This document shows positions 5,992 to 11,658 of a stretch of DNA of 17,409 nt, in pieces. Source of the stretch: CAYGWP01 sp964353455 (lineage in GTDB: Bacteria; Planctomycetota; Phycisphaerae; FEN-1346); the NCBI GenBank assembly GCA_964353455.1, contig CAYGWP010000402.1:1-17409 (forward strand), read 5' to 3'. The notes below the pieces were generated by a model, which saw nothing but the letters and a program-made list of their open reading frames with translations, searched no databases and was not told the origin of the DNA. The translations under genes and the position numbers were made by a program. Each line of letters starts with the position of its first letter. The stretch's first letter is position 1.

Positions 5992-8274
5992 ATGCAAAGG
6001 TCCCGGCCCATGCGGCAGACACGAATATGGCGATTGCTGATGATGGCGCCGTCCCTTGTGGCCGTCGGCCTGGGCGCCCGAGCGGCACAGGCCGGCGACG
6101 TGACGGTAATCGTTCGCCCGGACGTTCGCTTTCAGACCATCATGGGCTGGAGCACCATGCCGTGGTATCCGCAGGTGTCGGCGGAGGTCAGGGACCAGGT
6201 CCTGGACGAGGCCGCGGCCGACCTGGGCCTGACATGGCTGCACTGGACGGTGCCGAGCGGGAATCGAGGCGACGGGCGGAGTTGGGAATGGACCAATGAT
6301 GACGGCGATCCTTGCCACAGCAACTGGCCGGCATTCAACACGGGGGCCGTGGACCGTTCGGTCAGGACGTGGGTGCTGCCATTCAAGCGGCGGGTCGAGC
6401 AGCGCGGCGACCGGTTCGGCCTGATGATAACCCAGACGTTTCACAACGGCGGCAGCACCGGGCGCGTGCCGCCGTGGCTGCTCGCAAATCCCGCGGAATT
6501 CGCGGAGTACGCCAGTGCGCTCGTTCTCCATCTCAGGAACGAACATCACATCGAGGTCGCCTGCTATGTGATCTGCAAGGATGCCGGCGACAGCCTCGAC
6601 AACCCGTTCTCTGGCGCCGTCGTGGCCGAGATGGCCAAGGCGGTGGGCGCAAGGTTCAGGGCGCTCGGCCTGCCGACCTCCATTCTATTCCCTGAATGTC
6701 ACGATGCCAACACCTGCTGGAGGTTCATCCAGGAGACGCGCGATGACGGCGACCTCTGGCCCTTCGTCGGGATGGTCGGCTACCACATGTACGGCGGCGC
6801 AATGCGGAATACCGACCGGCCCAGGATCCGAGAGTTCGCGGCAGCCAGGGGGCTCCCCACGGGGCACGCCGGATCGGACGGGATCACCCTGGATACGCTG
6901 TACGACGACTTGACGACGGGCGGCGTGTCTTACTGGTCGATAGGGGGACTCGGCGGCGCCCAGCCCGGAGGACACTTCTACATCCATCTGAGCAACACCT
7001 CTTTCAGCCGGGGCGCCCAATACTGGCAGTATCGCCAGGTCACGCGCTACGTGCGTCCGGGGGCGGTGCGGATCGAGGCCGCAAGCGACGACCCGGCCGT
7101 CCGAGCGCTGGCCTTCGTCCGCGACGGCCGGACCACCGTGGTGCTCTTGAATAACACGCCCCCCGCCCAGCCGCGCGCGGCGACCCTCCGGAACCTGCCG
7201 CCGGGGAACTACGGCCTTTGCCGGTCCGTGGCCGGGCGTCCGTACGAGGAACTCGGCGCGCTCGCGGCGGGCGCCGATGGCTCGCTGGGCGTGGCCCTGC
7301 CTGCCGACAGCGTGCTGACCGTCTATCCGCATCCGGGCAAGAACCTGCCGCCGACGGTGACGGCCTGGGAGGCTCAGCCAAACTTCCTGAAGAGGCCGGC
7401 GAGCGTCATCCGCCTCTCTGCGGCGGCGGAGGACCCGGAACTGGACCGCCTCGCGTACCGGTGGTCGGTGACGAGCCAGCCGCCGGGCGCGAACGCGACA
7501 ATTGCGGCTTCGCAATCGGCGGCGACGGAGGCAAGCGGACTGACGGCGGCAGGGCGGTACGTCTTCACTGCCCAAGTCGGCGACGGGACGAACCAGGTGA
7601 AACGCGACGTGCTGCTGAACGTGTACGAGGGGAACCAGCGGCCGATGCTCATCGACGTTCACAATCGCCTGCCTGTGATGGTGACGCTGCCGCAGGGGGA
7701 GACGGAACTGCGGGGCGGGGCGCTCGACTTGGAGGGCGACAAGGTGACGTTCCGGTGGAGGGTGGTCCGCCAGCCGGCCGGGTCAGACGTGCGTCTGGAG
7801 ACGCCGGGCGATGCGAAGTGCAAGGTCACGGGTATCACGAAGGCCGGCGATCACGTGTTCCGTCTGGAGGCCGGCGACGGCGCCGGGACGGTCGCGGCGG
7901 ACCTCACGGTGCCTGTCTTTCCGGTCAATTCGGCGCCCGTAATTCAGTCCGCCAGGGCGGAGCCCGCCACGCTGACATCGCCCGGCAGCACGACCAACCT
8001 GTCCGCAATGACAAGCGACCCCGACGGCGACATCATCAGCCATTGGTGGCGGGTGCGGAAGAGCCCGGCCGGAGCCAAACTCGCATTCACTAAACAGGGC
8101 GGCCGCGACACCACGGTAAGCGGACTCTCGGTCGAAGGCATCTACGTGTTTGAACTGACGGTCGTGGACCGCACCATGTTTGCAACAAGAGAGGTGACTG
8201 TCACGGTTGCTCCGCCCGCCAGAACTTTAGGCGGGCGGACTGGCGGGCCCGCCCTACGTACTGGCGGGTACTGA
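5992..8274 (+). CDS. Secreted GH30-like barrel with three Ig/PKD-like domains
   Basis: A 760-aa protein. Residues 7-34 form a signal peptide (RIWRLLMMAPSLVAVGLGAR then AAQA). The ATG at 5992 has no clear ribosome site; the ATG at 6010 has AAAGG 9 nt upstream and may be the real start. Residues about 38-445 look like a GH30-type glycosidase: opening RFQTIMGWSTMPWYP, barrel segments YVICKDAG, VGMVGYHMYGG and GVSYWSIGGLGG, then a beta-sandwich ending VLTVYP. Three repeated Ig/PKD-like modules follow at roughly 452-545, 551-642 and 648-740, each with a D/E-x-x-x-D-x-x-x-x-W core and a closing VFxxxxxDG/VVD strand. The usual GH30 catalytic glutamates are not evident: the NEP position reads KDA (Asp197) and the beta-7 position reads TGHAGSDG. 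Activity is therefore doubtful or unusual. The last 20 residues (ARTLGGRTGGPALRTGGY) are encoded by a palindromic repeat. Confidence 0.75.
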   Translation: MQRSRPMRQTRIWRLLMMAPSLVAVGLGARAAQAGDVTVIVRPDVRFQTIMGWSTMPWYPQVSAEVRDQVLDEAAADLGLTWLHWTVPSGNRGDGRSWEWTNDDGDPCHSNWPAFNTGAVDRSVRTWVLPFKRRVEQRGDRFGLMITQTFHNGGSTGRVPPWLLANPAEFAEYASALVLHLRNEHHIEVACYVICKDAGDSLDNPFSGAVVAEMAKAVGARFRALGLPTSILFPECHDANTCWRFIQETRDDGDLWPFVGMVGYHMYGGAMRNTDRPRIREFAAARGLPTGHAGSDGITLDTLYDDLTTGGVSYWSIGGLGGAQPGGHFYIHLSNTSFSRGAQYWQYRQVTRYVRPGAVRIEAASDDPAVRALAFVRDGRTTVVLLNNTPPAQPRAATLRNLPPGNYGLCRSVAGRPYEELGALAAGADGSLGVALPADSVLTVYPHPGKNLPPTVTAWEAQPNFLKRPASVIRLSAAAEDPELDRLAYRWSVTSQPPGANATIAASQSAATEASGLTAAGRYVFTAQVGDGTNQVKRDVLLNVYEGNQRPMLIDVHNRLPVMVTLPQGETELRGGALDLEGDKVTFRWRVVRQPAGSDVRLETPGDAKCKVTGITKAGDHVFRLEAGDGAGTVAADLTVPVFPVNSAPVIQSARAEPATLTSPGSTTNLSAMTSDPDGDIISHWWRVRKSPAGAKLAFTKQGGRDTTVSGLSVEGIYVFELTVVDRTMFATREVTVTVAPPARTLGGRTGGPALRTGGY
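8212..8268 (+). repeat. Two REP-like hairpins forming the gene's last codons
   Basis: The first hairpin has a perfect 9-bp stem, CCGCCCGCC (8212-8220) and GGCGGGCGG (8230-8238), with a 9-nt loop. The second is CCCGCC (8248-8253) with GGCGGG (8263-8268) around CTACGTACT. Read in the same sense both have the form CCCGCC-TA-N-CT-GGCGGG, and a third member lies at 11635-11658. They overlap the end of the GH30-like gene, whose TGA is at 8272-8274. They could also act in 3'-end protection or termination between convergent genes, but no T-run follows. Confidence 0.6.
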
Positions 8275-8314
8275 CGGCTTCCGGTTGTCTGGCGCTTGAG
8301 GCGAAAGCGGGTCG

Positions 8315-8328
8315 CTCGCCGCGGCGAG
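8315..8328. other. GC palindrome between convergent genes
   Basis: CTCGCCGCGGCGAG is a perfect 14-bp palindrome in the 67-bp gap between the converging genes that end at 8274 (+) and 8342 (-). It could be part of a bidirectional termination region, but there is no T-run on either side. Confidence 0.25.
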
Positions 8329-8341
8329 TCCGGAGGGCGGG

Positions 8342-11212
8342 TCACACCGCGCGGGTGTGCTTGTAGTACCACTGCACCTGTTCGGGGGTGGAATCCTCGT
8401 CGATGTTCTCCTGGGCGACCGCCTCCAGGCCGCGGGCCGGCGATTCCACGGCCTTCAGTTTCCACCCCCCGTCAATGCGCCCGAACGTCAAGTACTGCTC
8501 GAATGGCGTGACGTACGCCTGCTGGAAGACCGCCTGTCCGCCCCGTGTGGCCGTCTGCTGGGCGTGTGCGCTGATGCGGACGAGGAACTCGTCCTGCGTG
8601 TTGTCGCGGCGGTTCCGGACCAGCAGCAGGTCAACCTTGCGGACGCACAGGTTGCGGTAGGCGATGGCCAGCCCCTGGGCCTGCCGCTGGCGGATCTCCG
8701 CCTCCAGGCCGGCGGCCACGTCCGGAAACAGGTCCGCCGCCGGAACCGCCGCAGGGTCGCCGGATTCCCTCGCCAGGCAGACCTTCAGGAACACCTGCCG
8801 CGCCCGTTCGAGGATGGCCTGGCGGTCCCACAACTTGTCGGTCTGGACGAGGAAATTGAGCATCCGTTCGATGCGTGTGGCCTTCCTTCCCGCGGGGGCC
8901 TCGAGCCACGGGCCCGCGGGGCCCTCGCCCTTTGCGCCGCCGTAGATCTGCTTCAGGCCCTGGTCGGTCATCTGCTCGAAGAAGTTCTCGTCCTTCAGCA
9001 CGTCCGACTCGCGGGTCTGCTCGATCTCGCGCAGCAGCCAGGCGCCGTCCTGGCACTGGAAGGTCCAGAACTCCTGGAATCGCGCGGGTTCCTCGTCGCC
9101 GCGCAGGCGGCTGCCGTCGCGGTCATCCACGTAGTAGTCCATGGCGCTGGCCGTAATGAGCGCTGTGAACTCTCGCCGGTTCTGCTCATGGGTATAGCGG
9201 ACGTTGACGATGTCAATCCGCTCGACCTGAAGAGCCGCGATCCTGTTGACCTCGTGGTTGCGGACCATGCCCTGTATCTGGCCCAGGTGCTGGGCATAAA
9301 GGTCGGGCATCATGAGCGGCTTCATCGGGCCGTAGTCGCGCTTCTCCCAGCACTGCTGGAGCAGGACGAAGGTCTTCCCGGCCGTCTGCCGCAAGCGGTC
9401 CGGTGCGAAGCCGGCATCCTGCTTGGCGATGAACTCAAGGAGCGACTCGGTCTTGCGGGCCTTCGGCATCACGTCGGCCTGGCTGTAATTGTAGTCAAGG
9501 TCCTCATCGGTCTTGGAACGGAAGGCGTACTGGAAGAGTTTCCAGAGGATGATGATGGCAATCAACACACCGACGGTAATGACGAATCCGGTTGGATCGC
9601 CGCCTCCGCCGGCCCCTCCGCCGGAGTGGTACCCGCCGCCGTGAAAGCCTCCTCCTCCGAAGCCGCCGCCGCCCTTGTTGTGGACGATGAAGCCGGCGGC
9701 GATGAACGTGTGCGGCCCATCCACCTGGAGGCCGAACACGGGTTCTTCCTGGTCCGTCGGCGGGCACTGCATCAGCGGGGCGGGGCCGAGGCGGCCGCCG
9801 GCCCAGGCCAGCAGGTGCCCCGACGGATTGTGGCAAGAGATGCTGTCAAGAACGCCAAGAATGCCAAGAACGCCAAGAGCGCCAACCCCTGGAAGTTGGC
9901 ATCCTTGGCATTCTTGGGTCGGGCAGGAGGTCTGATTCGGGCGGAAGCGGGGGGCGCCCCAACAGATTGTGGCAGGAGATGCTCGTGCCACAATTTCCCG
10001 GTGCGCCCAGGCCAGCAACCGGACATCGCCCGCCGCGAGTTCGCCGGCCGGGCAGAACCGACCGTCGGCCGCCAGAAAGGGCTGCTCGGCCGTGGTCCGC
10101 ACCGGGCCGCGGCCGGTCTCAAGGACGAGGATGGGCGAACGCGCCGCGTAGGTTGCCTCGACCGTTGCCCTGACGATGCGCCTGCGCCCGTCCACGGCCA
10201 GTACGCTGTCACCCGGGGAGAGTCTTTGAATGGCGACCTCGCCCGATGGCGTGAGGACGGGCGTCCCGGCCGGGAAACATCCGCCGCCCTTGTTGTGGAC
10301 CGCCACGCCGGAGGCGAAGTAGGTATGCGGCTCATCGGTCCGCAGGTTGTACACGCGGGTCGGAGCGCGGATCCGCTCGATGCTGATGACGGGCTCCGCG
10401 CGCAGGCCGCGGCCGTCGCAGACCCAGATGCGCCGGCCCACGCCGAGAGATTCGAGCGTCAGAAACGTGCCATTGCCGACGTAGAACGGGTGCTCGCGCG
10501 TGGCGCGCACCGTGGCCGTTGCCGTGGTCACCACGACGTACTCGTCCGCCTGATGAGTGAACACGTCGCGGACCGTCGCCTGGGTGAGCGTGCCGCCGGG
10601 CGTGAAGGCGAGAAGCCTGTCGCCGGGCCGGACGTCGCGGATGGGGACCTCCGAGCCGTCGGCCCGGAGGAGGGGGGTATCGGGCAGGAAGCACCCCTTG
10701 TTGTGCGCAAGCAGGCCGTCGGCCAGGAAGTTGCCGCCCGGGCTCACGAGCAGGTTGTAGGCGGGCCGCCGGGCGGGGACCTGGCGGACGGACTCCAGGG
10801 TCGCGGCCAGCAAGCGGCCGCCGTCCCATTTCCAGAGGCGGTCGCCGGGGCGCAGAAAGGAGGCCATCCGGAAGACGCCCGCCTCCGGGGCGGCCGCCAA
10901 CGGGTGATCCGGCGTAACCCGCAGGACCCGGCCGTCAAATGACAGTTCAAGATATGTGGTCGGGTAAACCCGTGTCACCGCCTGGACGGCGGCGGGGCGG
11001 GGCTTTCCATCGACCAGGGCCACGACGGCGTCGCCAGGCGCAAGGCGCTCCACCGGCACCGGCCCCCGGGGCGTGACGATCGGCGTGCCTTCCTCCAGGC
11101 ACCCGCCGCCGCCCCGGGCCTGCGCGGGGCCGGCCGGCAGGGCGACCATCAGCAGGACCAGGGCGATGCACCCGGCTCCGCCAGGGCGAAGCCCGGCGGC
11201 TCGCTTGCCCAC
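8342..11212 (-). CDS. Tim44-like membrane protein with three tandem Hint (intein-like) domains
   Basis: A 956-aa protein from the GTG at 11212, preceded by AGGGGA. Signal peptide or anchor: residues 1-32 (CIALVLLMVALPAGPAQA). A Gly-rich linker starts at RGGGG (33-37) and is interrupted by three Hint domains: C38-N171, C174-N307 and C312-N512. Each begins with Cys and ends His-Asn followed by Lys-Gly; the spacers are KG and KGGG. After the third, the linker resumes (KGGGGFGGGGFHGGG...). Then come a transmembrane helix (about 543-560), a Tim44/NTF2-like domain (about 588-735) and a second similar domain (about 795-925). Signal peptide, Gly-rich linker, single TM and Tim44 domain are the usual layout of bacterial Tim44-like proteins. 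Removal of all three Hint domains would leave about 487 aa with a continuous Gly/Lys linker. The first gene of the pair, DUF350, ends 10 nt upstream. Hint domain calls are very secure; whether they splice, cleave or do neither is inference. Confidence 0.9.
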   Translation of the reverse strand: MGKRAAGLRPGGAGCIALVLLMVALPAGPAQARGGGGCLEEGTPIVTPRGPVPVERLAPGDAVVALVDGKPRPAAVQAVTRVYPTTYLELSFDGRVLRVTPDHPLAAAPEAGVFRMASFLRPGDRLWKWDGGRLLAATLESVRQVPARRPAYNLLVSPGGNFLADGLLAHNKGCFLPDTPLLRADGSEVPIRDVRPGDRLLAFTPGGTLTQATVRDVFTHQADEYVVVTTATATVRATREHPFYVGNGTFLTLESLGVGRRIWVCDGRGLRAEPVISIERIRAPTRVYNLRTDEPHTYFASGVAVHNKGGGCFPAGTPVLTPSGEVAIQRLSPGDSVLAVDGRRRIVRATVEATYAARSPILVLETGRGPVRTTAEQPFLAADGRFCPAGELAAGDVRLLAWAHREIVARASPATICWGAPRFRPNQTSCPTQECQGCQLPGVGALGVLGILGVLDSISCHNPSGHLLAWAGGRLGPAPLMQCPPTDQEEPVFGLQVDGPHTFIAAGFIVHNKGGGGFGGGGFHGGGYHSGGGAGGGGDPTGFVITVGVLIAIIILWKLFQYAFRSKTDEDLDYNYSQADVMPKARKTESLLEFIAKQDAGFAPDRLRQTAGKTFVLLQQCWEKRDYGPMKPLMMPDLYAQHLGQIQGMVRNHEVNRIAALQVERIDIVNVRYTHEQNRREFTALITASAMDYYVDDRDGSRLRGDEEPARFQEFWTFQCQDGAWLLREIEQTRESDVLKDENFFEQMTDQGLKQIYGGAKGEGPAGPWLEAPAGRKATRIERMLNFLVQTDKLWDRQAILERARQVFLKVCLARESGDPAAVPAADLFPDVAAGLEAEIRQRQAQGLAIAYRNLCVRKVDLLLVRNRRDNTQDEFLVRISAHAQQTATRGGQAVFQQAYVTPFEQYLTFGRIDGGWKLKAVESPARGLEAVAQENIDEDSTPEQVQWYYKHTRAV
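9677..10279 (-). other. Hint domain 3 (C312-N512), interrupted
   Basis: It opens CFPAGTPVLTPSGEVAIQRL and closes PHTFIAAGFIVHN, followed by KGGGG. At 201 aa it is 67 longer than its two neighbours; removing a 68-codon repeat-derived insertion (residues 399-466) leaves 133 aa, the expected size. The block-B motif reads TTAEQPF, with Gln where Hint domains normally have the His that assists the first acyl shift. N-terminal cleavage or splicing may be weakened, while the C-terminal His-Asn needed for Asn cyclisation is intact. Confidence 0.85.
9801..10017 (-). repeat. In-frame 204-bp insertion of nested palindromes with flanking 13-bp direct repeats
   Basis: GCCCAGGCCAGCA occurs at 9801-9813 and 10005-10017, exactly 204 bp apart, encoding LLAWA twice. 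Inside lie several parts. Near-identical 31-bp direct repeats (9814-9844 and 9953-9983, 27 of 31 matching) contain GATTGTGGCA. A perfect 9-bp stem, ATTGTGGCA (9966-9974) with TGCCACAAT (9986-9994), follows the second. A four-copy 9-bp tandem array (9851-9886, AACGCCAAG type) overlaps an imperfect 23-bp inverted repeat (9864-9886 with 9895-9917, 19 of 23 matching). This looks like a small non-autonomous element, itself hit by a second repeat, that stayed in frame. Confidence 0.75.
10292..10693 (-). other. Hint domain 2 (C174-N307)
   Basis: A 134-aa minimal Hint fold with no homing endonuclease. Block A is CFLPDTPLLRADGSEVPIRD with PGDRLLAF; block B is VRATREHPFYV (the T-x-x-H motif, His241); blocks F and G are RVYNLRTDEPHTYFASG and VAVHN. 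The residue after the final Asn is Lys, not Cys, Ser or Thr. That is the pattern of A-type bacterial intein-like (BIL) domains. Of the three, this one has the most complete set of expected catalytic residues. Confidence 0.88.
10700..11101 (-). other. Hint domain 1 (C38-N171)
   Basis: A 134-aa minimal Hint fold. Block A is CLEEGTPIVTPRGPVPVERL with PGDAVVAL; block B is LRVTPDHPLAA (T-x-x-H, His103); blocks F and G are AYNLLVSPGGNFLADG and LLAHN, followed by KG and the next Hint Cys. The block-F histidine present in domains 2 and 3 (PHT) is replaced here by PGGN. The domain starts immediately after RGGGG, so it splits the Gly-rich linker. Confidence 0.88.
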
Positions 11213-11222
11213 GGGTCATCCC

Positions 11223-11495
11223 CTAGTAGAGCCCGGCGATGATGCCTGCGGCCACCGCGGCTGCAATGATGATGCTGATGCCCAGGATGGCGGCCGAGAC
11301 CACGCGGCCGAAGTACTCCGCCACGGCCACGTTGCCGCGGGCGATCTCCTTCTCCTCGTCGATCCTGGGCGTGAACCGCTCGATGACGCGCGGCAGGACG
11401 ACCGATGCGGCCATTACCAGGACGATGCCCACCAGTCCGCCGAGACAAGAGAACAGCACCGCCCAACCGATGTTCTGAAGCACGTGCTCCGGCAT
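11223..11495 (-). CDS. DUF350 family small membrane protein
   Basis: A 90-aa protein from the ATG at 11495, which has a strong GGAGGTGA site 5 nt upstream; an in-frame extension to 11564 lacks such a signal. Hydrophobic segments at about residues 7-32 (IGWAVLFSCLGGLVGIVLVM...) and 64-89 (VVSAAILGISIIIAAAVAAG...) flank a charged middle, DEEKEIARGNVAVAEYFGRV. That middle is the conserved stretch of DUF350 (Pfam) inner-membrane proteins, whose function is unknown. Many DUF350 proteins carry two copies of this half-module; this one carries one, so it may act as a homo-oligomer. Its stop lies 10 nt before the GTG of the Hint/Tim44 gene, so the two very likely form one transcript and may act in the same membrane complex. 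Confidence 0.82.
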   Translation of the reverse strand: MPEHVLQNIGWAVLFSCLGGLVGIVLVMAASVVLPRVIERFTPRIDEEKEIARGNVAVAEYFGRVVSAAILGISIIIAAAVAAGIIAGLY

Positions 11496-11634
11496 GATTT
11501 TCACCTCCCTCGAGCTCGCTGAGCGGAAATGGCTGCGCCTGCCCGGGCGGATAGCCCGCATCACGGGCGCTGCGGTTGCATCGCGCCGGCGGCCGCGCGA
11601 GAGGTCAGTTATCTACACTACCCGCGCGGCCTAC

Positions 11635-11658
11635 GCCCGCCAGTCCGTTAGGGCGGGC
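11635..11658 (-). repeat. REP-like hairpin overlapping a gene's stop codon
   Basis: GCCCGCC (11635-11641) and GGCGGGC (11652-11658) form a 7-bp stem around AGTCCGTTAG. On the minus strand this matches the CCCGCC-TA-N-CT-GGCGGG form of the repeats at 8212-8268. The TAA of the oxidoreductase gene (11648-11650) falls within the loop, and its last residues (GGPP) are read from the repeat arm and adjoining bases. Confidence 0.6.

Noticed and set aside
8357..10942. Long + strand open frame (861 aa) opposite the Hint/Tim44 gene
   Set aside because: It is antisense to a gene with clear signal peptide, Hint and Tim44 domains. Its translation has no recognisable domains and the composition expected of a GC-rich antisense frame.
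8342..11212. Polymorphic toxin with pretoxin-Hint domain
   Set aside because: The Hint domains are near the N-terminus and followed by a TM helix and Tim44-like domains, with no recognisable toxin domain after them and no immunity gene downstream.
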